Positions 52,408-60,841 of a stretch of 64,000 nt of DNA are shown here, piece after piece. Within the stretch, counting starts at the first letter, position 1; each line of letters begins with the position of its first letter. The translations under genes were made by a program, and so were the position numbers. The DNA comes from Neokomagataea thailandica NBRC 106555 (GTDB lineage: Bacteria > Pseudomonadota > Alphaproteobacteria > Acetobacterales > Acetobacteraceae): positions 20,304-84,303 of the forward strand of contig NZ_BCZB01000015.1 in NCBI RefSeq assembly GCF_001598495.1. The letters run 5' to 3'. The notes beneath the pieces were generated by a model. It was given only the letters and a program-made list of their open reading frames with translations. It was not told the origin of the DNA and did no database searches.

Positions 52408-53003
52408 TGATGCGGCGTGATGAAGGGTTTACGCTGCTCGAGATCATGGTGGTTTTGGTGGTGTTTGGTTTGCTGTCTTTGGCTTTATGGACAGGGATTG
52501 GTGTGGGAACGCGTGGTTGGCGCAGTGGGGAGCAGCTTTCGGTTTCCGTTCAACAGGCGCAAGATACGGAAGATGCTTTGCGGCGTATTTTGACGCGTGC
52601 TGATCAGAGTGATGATGGTGGCCCCGCAGCGTTTAGTGGTGGGGCAGATCGTTTGAAGCTTGTGAGTTGGTTGTCGAAAGGTGGTGGTTATGCGGGGGAG
52701 GCAGAACTTGGGCTGGGCGTGAATGCTGAGCATAATTTTGTTCTGCGTTGGCGTTCTTATGTGCATACACGGTGCTTGCCGCCGGATGAGGGGTATCAAG
52801 AAGAGGCCCTCATGGGGGGGATCAAGGGGGTAGAATTTGCATATTATGGCATGGCGGATGGGCATTTTGGGTGGCACTCTGCTTGGAATGTGCCGCGTTT
52901 GCCTCAATTAGTGCGGGTGCATTTTGACTTTATAAAAGCGGGGCAACGTTGGCCGGATATTTTGATCCATCCGATCTTAGCGGGGGGTGGAGAGCCGTCT
53001 TAG
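52404..53003 (+). CDS. gspJ: T2SS minor pseudopilin GspJ
   Basis: A protein of 199 residues: MMMRRDEG/FTLLEIMVVLVVFGLLSLAL with cleavage after Gly8 and Glu at +5. The soluble part shows QDTEDALRRILTRADQ near 48, an ADRLKLVSWLSKG strand region and GGIKGVEFAYYG near 140, matching GspJ. I chose the first of three tandem ATGs, overlapping the gspI stop (ATGA). It ends the E-F-H-I-J block; the partner gspK is 10 kb upstream. A weak GGGGC/GCCCC hairpin lies at 53023-53039. Confidence 0.9.
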   Translation: MMMRRDEGFTLLEIMVVLVVFGLLSLALWTGIGVGTRGWRSGEQLSVSVQQAQDTEDALRRILTRADQSDDGGPAAFSGGADRLKLVSWLSKGGGYAGEAELGLGVNAEHNFVLRWRSYVHTRCLPPDEGYQEEALMGGIKGVEFAYYGMADGHFGWHSAWNVPRLPQLVRVHFDFIKAGQRWPDILIHPILAGGGEPS

Positions 53004-53112
53004 AGGTCGTGTGGGGTGTGAGGGGGCGGTTATTGCCCCTGCAATGAGCGTTGTTATTTTGCGTTTTTGTCTCAGAGGCCCGTCTCAGAACACTGTGTCA
53101 GGGGCTGATGGT

Positions 53113-53523
53113 TTATGTGCGGTCTTTGAGCACTGTAGCGATATGCGGTTCGGTGCCAATGAGGACGCAGGCGACAGGGTGGGTGCTGTCACGCACAAAA
53201 GCAAGGAGGAGGGATGCTGCGCTCTGGAAAAGGTCACTGTCGACAGTGATTAATGGCGCAAAATTTTTCTCTTCATGAGTGGCGTGGGCTACATGCGCTA
53301 AAAGGCGGTGCACGGCCTTTTCTAGGGCAGGGAGCACAATGGTGGCGCCGTGTTCCGCATCATGTGTATGTGTTGTGAGGAGTTCTTCCCAGCCTGGTCG
53401 TGTGATGAAAATGGGTAGGCCGTCTTCTGGTGTTTCGCGTTCAGCACGGACGATGAGGCCTTGTGTGGCGAGGTCTATGATATTCAGTGAAGGCAGTATT
53501 GTTGGGTCAAGTGAGATCGGCAT
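53113..53523 (-). CDS. Unknown conserved-looking protein
   Basis: A protein of 136 residues with no signal peptide or membrane segment, probably cytoplasmic. It has an alternating helix/strand character (PSLNIIDLATQGLIVRAE; GLPIFITRPGWEELL; IVLPALEKAVHRLLAHVAHA; SDLFQSAASLLLAFVRDS; PVACVLIGTEPHIATVL). I do not recognise a family. It is convergent with gspJ and lies upstream of another unknown gene's end, with 50 bases between. No clear Shine-Dalgarno. Coding looks real from length, composition and clean flanks. Confidence 0.6.
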   Translation of the reverse strand: MPISLDPTILPSLNIIDLATQGLIVRAERETPEDGLPIFITRPGWEELLTTHTHDAEHGATIVLPALEKAVHRLLAHVAHATHEEKNFAPLITVDSDLFQSAASLLLAFVRDSTHPVACVLIGTEPHIATVLKDRT

Positions 53524-53573
53524 AGGGCTTTTATCTTTAGGGCAGGGAAGGGTGTGATAGAGGCGAGGGGTGT

Positions 53574-54071
53574 TTAATGGGTTGGGCCGTTGAGTGCTTG
53601 TAGGATAGCGTTTGTTTGGGTGGGGTGTGCCTGTAAGGAGAGTGAATTCTGTACGGTAGGCTGGGGTATGCCGGGCGGCAAATGATGGCTGCGAGCGGCT
53701 AGGGTCATATTGAAAGCGGACATCCCGAGAACGAAGCTTTCTGGTGTAAACCCATGGCTGGTTAAGGTTTCTGGAAGGTGAGGAACCTGTGCGGTGCGGT
53801 TGATGACCTCATCCAGACTGGCGCCTTGTGTATTGGGCGGCTGTATGTTTGCGGCCTGCAGTGCGGTGAGGGTATCTGCCGCGTTGGTAAAGAAGGATTC
53901 GGGTAAGGTGTAGGCCGCTACGCGCTGTGCATCAGCAAGGGTCTGTGCAGGAATGGTGTTGGATATGGCGGGTTGTGATTCTGGCAGAAATGGTCCGCCT
54001 GCGCTTTGAGCACAGGCGGGAGCGATAGCTAAAAGGGTTGTCAGCCCTGTGATAAGGCAGCGCTTGATCAT
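53574..54071 (-). CDS. Exported protein of unknown function
   Basis: About 165 residues with a signal peptide (MIKRCLITGLTTLLAIAPACAQ; cleavage near ACA/QSAGG). The mature part is soluble and helical, rich in Ala, Thr, Gln and Pro (LADAQRVAAYTLPESFFTNAAD; LPETLTSHGFTPESFVLGMSAF; NMTLAARSHHLPPGIPQPT). I do not recognise the family. I chose the ATG at 54071, which gives a normal signal peptide; an ATG at 54083 adds four residues. Its start overlaps the M29 aminopeptidase stop, so the two are likely co-transcribed. Confidence 0.65.
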   Translation of the reverse strand: MIKRCLITGLTTLLAIAPACAQSAGGPFLPESQPAISNTIPAQTLADAQRVAAYTLPESFFTNAADTLTALQAANIQPPNTQGASLDEVINRTAQVPHLPETLTSHGFTPESFVLGMSAFNMTLAARSHHLPPGIPQPTVQNSLSLQAHPTQTNAILQALNGPTH

Positions 54072-55312
54072 GAAAGGACCCATTCACCAGCTCGCATGAG
54101 CGGGGTGCGTTCGCCGTTTTTGATGCCGTCGACATCAATTTTGTCAGACCCGATCATCCAATCAATGTGGATTAAGGAGTCATTGGCACCGCGGGCAATG
54201 AGTTCCTCGGTGGTTTGGCCTTCGGGGTCGATCATGCATTTGGTGTAGGCTTGGCCGAGAGCGATGTGGCTGGAAGCATTCTCGTCAAACAGCGTATTGC
54301 AATAGAGAATGTTGCTGGCGGAGATTGGCGAAGAATGTGGCACGAGCGCGACTTCACCGATGCGGCGTGCGCCTTCATCCGTATCGAGAATACGTTTGAG
54401 GACGTTTTCGCCTTTGCTGGCGGAGGCTTCAACAATACGGCCAGCCTCAAAGCGTACGGCAATATCATCAATGAGTGTGCCTTGGTGGAACAGAGGCTTG
54501 GTGCTGCACACATGGCCATCAACACGGGCGCAATGTGGCGTGGTGAAAATTTCTTCTGTCGGGATATTGGGGTTACAGACCACGCCATTCCCTGCTTTTT
54601 CCGCGCCGCCGGACCATAGGTGACCATCTGCCAAGCCAACGGTGAGGTCCGTGCCGGGGCCAGTGAAGTGCAGCGCGTCAAAACGTGTGGTGTTCATGTA
54701 TTCGGCGCGTGCATGGAGGCGGGCGTTATGGGCTTTCCACTCCGCGACGGGGTCTTCCCGGTCAACGCGTGATGACGTGAAAATCCCTTGCCATAGAGCG
54801 GCGAGGGCATCTTCTGGGGAGAGGTCTGGGAAGACTTGCGCGGCCCATGCGGGTGTGGCGCAGGCGATGATGTTCCAGTTGACGGCAAATTGCGTGATGA
54901 GTTCCATCGCGGGGCGGTTAGCCGCAGAGTTCGCGCGGTTGGCGCGGGCGATGCGCTCAGGGTCTTGTCCGGCGAGGAGCGTTGGGTTGGCACCCGTAAT
55001 GGCCATGCGGGCAGCCCCTTCACGGAAGGCACGAGCGAGGCCCTCGGCCATCCAAACAGGAGCAGTATCGAACGCATCATCAGGGGCATGAATGTAACGT
55101 GCGAGGGTGGCTTCATCGTCAGCGTAAAGCGTGGTGACGAGGGATGCGCCAGCGCGGTAAGCGTGTTCTGTGACGCGGCGAACAAGTGAAACGGCGTCCA
55201 GTGGGGCGGTGATGACAAGTTGTTGACCGGGCTGGATGTTCAGGCCGACGCGCACGGCGACTTCGCCAAGGCGGTCAAGGAGCTGTTCATGGGTAAAAGA
55301 ATGTGTCGTCAC
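54068..55312 (-). CDS. M29-family aminopeptidase
   Basis: A two-metal aminopeptidase of the thermophilic aminopeptidase T family, 414 residues, cytoplasmic. N-terminal domain: VRVGLNIQPGQQLVITAPLDAVSLVR. The metal site lies in the C-terminal half: NIPTEEIFTTPH near residue 250 (Glu and His), CVxSK-type loop at GHVCSTKPLF, ASSHIALGQAYTKC near 345 (His) and HIDWMIGSDKIDVDG near 380 (His and Asp). Length and motifs match the family. It releases N-terminal residues from peptides. It overlaps the small exported-protein gene. Confidence 0.92.
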   Translation of the reverse strand: MTTHSFTHEQLLDRLGEVAVRVGLNIQPGQQLVITAPLDAVSLVRRVTEHAYRAGASLVTTLYADDEATLARYIHAPDDAFDTAPVWMAEGLARAFREGAARMAITGANPTLLAGQDPERIARANRANSAANRPAMELITQFAVNWNIIACATPAWAAQVFPDLSPEDALAALWQGIFTSSRVDREDPVAEWKAHNARLHARAEYMNTTRFDALHFTGPGTDLTVGLADGHLWSGGAEKAGNGVVCNPNIPTEEIFTTPHCARVDGHVCSTKPLFHQGTLIDDIAVRFEAGRIVEASASKGENVLKRILDTDEGARRIGEVALVPHSSPISASNILYCNTLFDENASSHIALGQAYTKCMIDPEGQTTEELIARGANDSLIHIDWMIGSDKIDVDGIKNGERTPLMRAGEWVLS

Positions 55313-55555
55313 GTCCAGAACTTTCAGGCATCACGTTTAAAGATTTTATGGCTTATGGTGGTCTCTCAGCGCGGGAAGTGCAAGGGGGCTTGTCTGTTCG
55401 CGTGAGCTGTCTGATGTTGGCACTGGTGTGTTCGGGCACTCATTACGGTGCTGTGTGTGTAGGTAGTGAAGGTGAGCGCTACGAGAGCATATGGCGGCAT
55501 CATGTGAGGACAATCCCTTTTCGGGATGGTGCAAGGGATAAGGACAGCGCGGTTG

Positions 55556-56365
55556 ATGCAGCCGGGATTACATATTTACGCAGATGATGGTGTTTTGGGG
55601 CAGGCGCCTTTTGATGTGGCGGTTGTGATGCCGAGTTTGTTGCGCCCGTCTTTGTTTCATGCGTTGCAATCTATTTTTGCGCAAAAAGGCAGGGATGGGA
55701 AAATCTTACGCATTCAGGTGATGATTGGTGTGGACCGTACGCCGCCTGACTATGCGATGGCGTTATTAGAGCGTGCTTGTGCTGCGCGGCCGGCGCATTG
55801 TGTCGTGTCGGTTCTATGGCCGGGATATTCAACGTCCCAGCGGCATGGTGGGTTGGGGCGCGCGCGTGATGGTGGCGTGCTGCGCTCTGTTTTGAGTCAA
55901 CTCGCGAATGCGCCGCGCATTGCGTATTTGGATGATGATAATTGGTGGGCCCCTCATCATCTGACGAGCCTGTTAGAGGCGATTGACGGTGGGGATTGGG
56001 CATGGTCTGGCCGGCATTTTGTGCATCCCAAGACGTTGCGGCCGATTTGTGAGGACTTATGGGAGTCGGTTGGGCCGGGGGGTGGTGTGTTCCGTGAGCG
56101 GTATGGTGGGTTTGTGGACCCTAATTGCTTAATGCTCGATCGGGCGCGCGTGCCAGAAGCTCTGGAGTTATGGAACCAGCCGATGCCGGGTGATGAAACG
56201 TATATGACCGCGGATCGGCGTGTGTTTGATATGATGCGCCACCGGAAGGGGCGGCCGACAGGCGATTATACGGCGTATTATGTGTTGACGGAAACGGATG
56301 GGATGCATCCGTTTCGTTTACAATGCATGGGCGATGCGTGGCATGAGGCCGGGCGCATCGCGTAG
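55556..56365 (+). CDS. Glycosyltransferase family 2-like protein
   Basis: A GT-A type protein of 269 residues. It opens with DVAVVMPSLLRPSLFHALQSIF, the nucleotide-binding start of GT2 proteins, and has the metal motif RIAYLDDDNWWAPHHLTSLLEA (DDD near residue 130), then GDWAWSGRHFVHP. A late ETYMTADRRVFDMM holds a candidate catalytic acid. It is shorter than usual GT2 enzymes and has no membrane segment. The donor and acceptor are unknown. I chose the ATG at 55556 with AAGGA upstream; ATG 55526 adds ten residues. Relatives may be involved in polysaccharide synthesis. Confidence 0.75.
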   Translation: MQPGLHIYADDGVLGQAPFDVAVVMPSLLRPSLFHALQSIFAQKGRDGKILRIQVMIGVDRTPPDYAMALLERACAARPAHCVVSVLWPGYSTSQRHGGLGRARDGGVLRSVLSQLANAPRIAYLDDDNWWAPHHLTSLLEAIDGGDWAWSGRHFVHPKTLRPICEDLWESVGPGGGVFRERYGGFVDPNCLMLDRARVPEALELWNQPMPGDETYMTADRRVFDMMRHRKGRPTGDYTAYYVLTETDGMHPFRLQCMGDAWHEAGRIA

Positions 56366-56371
56366 CTCACA

Positions 56372-56623
56372 TTACATAGAGCGAATGGTCTCGCGGCGTG
56401 GGCGGCGCGGGCGTTGTGCGTCTGGTCCACGATTTGCAGCGCGGGCGGCTTTATCGCGGGCATCAGCGCGGAGTTCGCTTTCCAGTTCACGGATGCGGCG
56501 CTGGATGCTTTCTTTGAGCGCTGGTGAAGTATGGGACTTCATGGTGCCCAAAGTCTCTTTCAGGTCACGCAACTGCTTTTCTTTTTCTGCGGTGTTGCGG
56601 CGGATGGGTTGGTTGTCGGACAT
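56372..56623 (-). CDS. Small charged coiled-coil protein
   Basis: About 83 residues, very rich in Arg, Lys, Glu and Asp. Residues 10-60 form a likely coiled coil (NTAEKEKQLRDLKETLGTMK; ALKESIQRRIRELESELRAD), and the tail is Arg/Pro-rich (AQRPRRPRRETIRSM), suggesting nucleic-acid or acidic-partner binding. I do not recognise the family. ATG 56644 would add seven residues; neither start has a strong Shine-Dalgarno. It is convergent with the glycosyltransferase by a gap of six bases. Confidence 0.6.
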   Translation of the reverse strand: MSDNQPIRRNTAEKEKQLRDLKETLGTMKSHTSPALKESIQRRIRELESELRADARDKAARAANRGPDAQRPRRPRRETIRSM

Positions 56624-56813
56624 TTGTCCGTGAAATGAACGCATGGTCTTGGTCTTTCTACACGTAACGTCGGAAAACGCGTTTTTCCCGCCAGTACGAT
56701 GGTACTGACGGAAGGCGGACTATGGAACGTACCGGTCAAGTACGTGTGGCATAGCCTCCGAGGGGTCATGATCGCTTGAGGGCGTAGAACGCCCGTGGGG
56801 TCACGATGGGTGG

Positions 56814-57881
56814 TTAGAGTAGGTCTTTCAGCGTGTCCGTCAGGCGGGTGCTGTCCTCATCTGTGCCAATCGTGATGCGTAGCCAGTCCCGGATACGCGG
56901 GGTTGAAAGGTGCCGTACCAGAATGGCTCGTTCCCGTAATCGGGCGGCGAGTGATCCGGCTGGATGCGCCGGGTGGCGCACGAGAATGAAATTGGCACAG
57001 GATGGCAGAACTTGGAAGCCGAGATTTTCAAGTGCTGGAATGAGGCGGTCACGCGTGGCTTGAACGCGGCCTGTTATGTCCTTCAGCCATGCTTGGTCTT
57101 TGAGGGCAGCGATGGCGCCCGCCTGTGATGGGCGCGATATGGGATAGGAGTTGAAACTATCTTTGACACGATTGAGGCCCTCAATCAGTTCTGGTGAACC
57201 AATGGCGAAGCCAACGCGCAAACCGGCAAGGGCGTAAGATTTGGATAATGTCTGGACTACGAGCAGGTTATCGTAAATGTTTGTAAGAGGAATGGCGCTT
57301 TCTGCCCCGAAATCGACATAGGCTTCATCAATGACGACAACCCGGTTTGGGTGGCGTTTAGCGAGTGTTTCTATATCGCGGAGAGAAAGGCTGAGGCCGG
57401 TGTTGGCGTTGGGGTTTGCTACAATGATCCCGCCGCAGTCTTTTTCTTCTTGTGCGTCATAAGCAGTAACGTCGATTGTATAATCTTCTGCAAGTGGAAG
57501 TTCTTGAGCAGGCTGTTGAAACAGGCCGCAGAAGACGGGATAAAATCCGTACGTTACATCGGAAAAGAAAAGCGGGGCGTCATCATGGAATAAGCCACGG
57601 AAGACATGCGCTAGAACTTCGTCCGAGCCGTTACCAACGAAGATATGATCGGAGGTTGTGCCATGTAGTGTGGCGATGGTTTCACGCAGTTCTGTGGCCA
57701 GTGGATCTGGGTAGAGGCGTAAATCATCTTGCGCTGCGCTGCTTACGGCCGCTTTGGCGAGTGGACTCGGACCATAGGGCGATTCGTTCGTATTTAATTT
57801 CAATAAATTAGAAATGCGTGGCTGTTCACCCGGTATATAAGGGTGAAGGGCGTGGACCCGTGCGTTCCAAAAGCGGCTCAT
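56814..57881 (-). CDS. hisC: Histidinol-phosphate aminotransferase
   Basis: PLP enzyme of histidine synthesis that turns imidazole-acetol phosphate into histidinol phosphate. The protein of 355 residues shows HPYIPGEQPR near 13, KLNTNESPYGPSP near 28, VGNGSDEVLAHVFR near 82, VANPNANTGLSL near 154, VIDEAYVDFG near 184 and the Schiff-base lysine in TLSKSYALAGLRVGF near 214. The motif set is complete. The last residues overlap nothing; its start overlaps the ankyrin gene stop by four bases. Some family members also use aromatic substrates. Upstream hairpins are weak. Confidence 0.92.
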   Translation of the reverse strand: MSRFWNARVHALHPYIPGEQPRISNLLKLNTNESPYGPSPLAKAAVSSAAQDDLRLYPDPLATELRETIATLHGTTSDHIFVGNGSDEVLAHVFRGLFHDDAPLFFSDVTYGFYPVFCGLFQQPAQELPLAEDYTIDVTAYDAQEEKDCGGIIVANPNANTGLSLSLRDIETLAKRHPNRVVVIDEAYVDFGAESAIPLTNIYDNLLVVQTLSKSYALAGLRVGFAIGSPELIEGLNRVKDSFNSYPISRPSQAGAIAALKDQAWLKDITGRVQATRDRLIPALENLGFQVLPSCANFILVRHPAHPAGSLAARLRERAILVRHLSTPRIRDWLRITIGTDEDSTRLTDTLKDLL

Positions 57882-58393
57882 GGTGTGGTCTTTGGCTGTG
57901 AGGATGTTGGCAGGAGAGCAGACAGCCCTTGTTTTTCCGCGATATCACGGACGCAAACGCCTTCAGCGTCCTGTATGTCCGGGGAGGCGCCGTGCTGGAT
58001 GAGGCGACGTGCCATCTCTTCACGGCCAAACATGAGGGCAAACATCAAAGGGGTGCGGCCCGCGTGATTAGCATGGTCGATCGTAGCGCCGTGAGCGATG
58101 AGGCACTCTGCAATGGCTAAATTGCCTTTGAAGGCAACACCAGAGAGAGCGGTGGCGCCTTTGAGGTCCATGATGTCTGGCGCAGCGCCTTTTTCGAGCA
58201 GGAGGCGTACGGCTTCTTCGTGCCCATTATAGGCGGCGATAATGAGTGCAGTATATCCGCGGGCATCCGCGGCATTAATGTCCATTCCGGCATCAAGGAA
58301 CTGACGCAGTAGGTCCATATCCCCAGAGCGGGCGGCCTCAATGAAGAGCGCGGTGATCTGTTCTGGGGAGAAGTTGATCGGCGAGGCGGTCAT
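57878..58393 (-). CDS. Ankyrin-repeat protein
   Basis: A cytoplasmic protein of 171 residues made of about four ankyrin repeats (DLLRQFLDAGMDINAADARG; ALIIAAYNGHEEAVRLLLEK; ALSGVAFKGNLAIAECLIAH; PLMFALMFGREEMARRLIQH) and a short end. It has no signal peptide, so it is a protein-protein interaction module with unknown partner. It overlaps hisC by four bases and is likely transcribed first in that pair. Such small ankyrin proteins are often next to catalase or metabolic genes; no role is clear here. Confidence 0.92.
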   Translation of the reverse strand: MTASPINFSPEQITALFIEAARSGDMDLLRQFLDAGMDINAADARGYTALIIAAYNGHEEAVRLLLEKGAAPDIMDLKGATALSGVAFKGNLAIAECLIAHGATIDHANHAGRTPLMFALMFGREEMARRLIQHGASPDIQDAEGVCVRDIAEKQGLSALLPTSSQPKTTP

Positions 58394-58736
58394 AGGGCTG
58401 TTTCATACCGGTAAACGAAGAAGAAATCCGCGCGGATGCGTGGAATGAGTGAATCCTAGCCGGTTCATGGCGTAGGTGCAAAGTCTGTCTTTAGGTGGGG
58501 CGGGAATGATGTAAGTCATGTCGAAGGCCGCGTTAGATTCAAGGCAGGAATGATTTTTTTGCAAGGATAGCCGTTAAATGGCAGTTTTGGTGCGCACGAA
58601 TGCGTGCTTCACGAAAAGGCGAACGGCTGAACCATTGCGTTTCATGTCATATCGCGCCATCCCAGAGGGGACGAAAGCGCGGGGCGTATGACATAGTGTC
58701 CCTTCAGCGTTTCATGAGCCGGAGATACAAGTACCG
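58394..58736 (+). other. Leader/promoter region of the pentose-phosphate operon
   Basis: This 343-base stretch separates the ankyrin gene from tkt. It contains a short hairpin GCACG-AATG-CGTGC at 58594-58607 and a longer nested stem at 58645-58693 (listed separately). I found no convincing ORF or -35/-10 pair. Confidence 0.5.
58645..58693 (+). promoter_or_regulatory. Nested stem-loop in the tkt 5' leader
   Basis: Three nested helices: TGTCATA with TATGACA (outer), CGCGC with GCGCG (middle), TCCC with GGGA (inner, loop AGAG), separated by small internal loops (T; CA; CGAAA; GGGCG side). It ends 44 bases before the tkt start. It has no T-run, so it is not a terminator. It is a candidate cis-acting RNA or operator; nothing in known families was recognised. 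Confidence 0.5.
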
Positions 58737-60800
58737 ATGAGCACTCTTTCCCAACTCGGTATCAATACGATCCGCACCCTTTCCATGGATGGTGTTGAGC
58801 GCGCCAATTCCGGGCATCCCGGAACGGCAATGGCAATGGCACCCGCCATGTATGCGGTGTGGCAGCATGACTTGAACTACGATCCGGCTGATCCATTGTG
58901 GCCGGCACGTGATCGTTTTGTTTTGTCGATCGGGCATGCGTCCATGCTCTTGTATTCCACCCTGCATCTGACGGGCGTGAAAGATATTGTGGACGGAAAG
59001 GTCGTTGATCGTCCTGCTCTGACGCTGGAAGATTTGACGCAGTTCCGTCAGTTGGACTCCCGCACGCCGGGTCACCCAGAATATCGCTTCACGGCAGGGA
59101 TCGAAACCACGACAGGCCCTCTGGGGCAGGGTTGTGGTAACTCCGTCGGTATGGCGATGGCTGAAAAATGGCTGGCTGCGACGTATAACCGCCCGGGTTT
59201 TGACCTGTTTAATTATCATGTCACCGTGTTCTGTGGTGATGGTGATATGATGGAAGGCGTTACGTCTGAAGCAGCGTCAACGGCGGGGCATCTTGCTCTT
59301 GGTAATCTGACATGGGTGTATGACTCGAACCAGATTTCGATCGAAGGTTCGACCGACATTGCCCTGACGGAAAATGTTGCGGATCGCTTTAAGGCTTATG
59401 GCTGGCATGTTCAAACGCTGGATGATGGTAATGATGTTGATGCCATCCTCGCAGGGTTGAAAGCAGCACGTGCGGTTAAAGATCGTCCAAGCCTGATCGT
59501 CCTGAAGACGGTCATTGGTTATGGCGCTCCGAAAAAGGCTGGTACAGCATCGGCTCATGGTGAACCGCTGGGTGGTGCTGAAATCAAGGGTGCGAAGGCT
59601 GCTTATGGCTGGCCAGAAGATGCGCCTGATTTCTTCGTTCCGGATGGTGTGCGTGAGCATTTTGCTGACGGCATTGGTAAGCGCGGTGCGGCTGCAAGCG
59701 CACAATGGCGCGCTCTGTTTACGAAATATAAGGAAGCCTTCCCGAAGGAAGCCGCTGAAGTTGAGCTGATCTTGAGTGGTGGCTTGCCAGAGGGCTGGGA
59801 TAAAGACATTCCGGTTTACCCAGCAGATCCAAAGGGTATTGCGTCACGTGCAAGCTCTGGTCAGGTGCTGAATGCTGTTGCGAAGAACCTGCCATGGTTG
59901 GTTGGTGGTTCTGCTGATCTGTCGCCATCTACTAAGACAGATATCAAGGGCGCAGAGTCGTTCCAGCCGGAGAAGTGGGGCGGAAGCTATGCAGGCCGTA
60001 ACCTGCATTTCGGTGTGCGTGAGCACGCTATGGGCTCTATCTGTAATGGTATCGCGCTGTCCGGTATCCGCTCTTATGGTTCGGGCTTCTTGATCTTCTC
60101 AGATTATATGAAGGCCCCGATCCGTCTGTCTGCGATTATGGAACTGCCGGTTCTGTATGTCTTTACGCATGACTCCATCGGTGTGGGTGAAGATGGGCCG
60201 ACCCATCAGCCAATCGAACAATTGGCTCAGCTGCGTGCAACGCCAGAAGTCATGACTATTCGCCCATCAGATGCCAATGAAGTGGCTGAAGCATGGCGCA
60301 CGCTGATCCCGCTTAACCATAAGCCTGCGGTACTGATCCTGAGCCGTCAAAATCTGCCGACGCTGGATCGTACGAAATATGCACCGGCTTCTGGTTTGGC
60401 AAAGGGTGCTTATGTGCTGGCAAGCTGTGAAGGTAAGCCAGACGTTATTCTGATGGCATCAGGCTCTGAAGTTTCCTTGGTGGTTGATGCTTATGAAAAG
60501 CTGACGGCTGAGGGTGTCAAGGCCCGCGTGGTGTCTATCCCGAGCTTCGATCTCTTTGAGGCACAGGATCAGGCTTACCGTGATGAGGTGCTGCCACCAG
60601 ATGTTGTGGGCCGCGTGGCCGTTGAGCAAGCATCTGCCTTTGGTTGGGACCGTTACACAGGGATTGGCGGAGCCATCATTGCGATGCATGGTTTCGGTGC
60701 TTCCGCCCCGGCTGCGTTGCTGCAAAAGAAGTTCGGCTTCACGCCGGAAGCAGTTTACGAAGCTGGTAAAGCACAAGCCGCGCGTAGCACGGCGAAGTAA
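58737..60800 (+). CDS. tkt: Transketolase
   Basis: Moves two-carbon ketol units between sugar phosphates in the pentose-phosphate pathway, using thiamine diphosphate. The protein of 687 residues has RANSGHPGTAMAMAPAMY near 23, the TPP/Mg motif GDGDMMEGVTSEAAS near 165, the pyrimidine domain (GGSADLSPST; HFGVREHAMGSICNGIAL with the activating Glu near 423) and the C-terminal domain (VALASGSEV-like VILMASGSEVSLVVDAYE). Acetic acid bacteria oxidise much sugar through this pathway, lacking a full glycolysis. The ATG follows GGAGA by 11 bases. It leads the operon tkt, tal-pgi, gnd. Confidence 0.97.
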   Translation: MSTLSQLGINTIRTLSMDGVERANSGHPGTAMAMAPAMYAVWQHDLNYDPADPLWPARDRFVLSIGHASMLLYSTLHLTGVKDIVDGKVVDRPALTLEDLTQFRQLDSRTPGHPEYRFTAGIETTTGPLGQGCGNSVGMAMAEKWLAATYNRPGFDLFNYHVTVFCGDGDMMEGVTSEAASTAGHLALGNLTWVYDSNQISIEGSTDIALTENVADRFKAYGWHVQTLDDGNDVDAILAGLKAARAVKDRPSLIVLKTVIGYGAPKKAGTASAHGEPLGGAEIKGAKAAYGWPEDAPDFFVPDGVREHFADGIGKRGAAASAQWRALFTKYKEAFPKEAAEVELILSGGLPEGWDKDIPVYPADPKGIASRASSGQVLNAVAKNLPWLVGGSADLSPSTKTDIKGAESFQPEKWGGSYAGRNLHFGVREHAMGSICNGIALSGIRSYGSGFLIFSDYMKAPIRLSAIMELPVLYVFTHDSIGVGEDGPTHQPIEQLAQLRATPEVMTIRPSDANEVAEAWRTLIPLNHKPAVLILSRQNLPTLDRTKYAPASGLAKGAYVLASCEGKPDVILMASGSEVSLVVDAYEKLTAEGVKARVVSIPSFDLFEAQDQAYRDEVLPPDVVGRVAVEQASAFGWDRYTGIGGAIIAMHGFGASAPAALLQKKFGFTPEAVYEAGKAQAARSTAK

Positions 60801-60841
60801 GCATTTCGGATTTAATCTACGAAGACACATGGAGAGAAACA

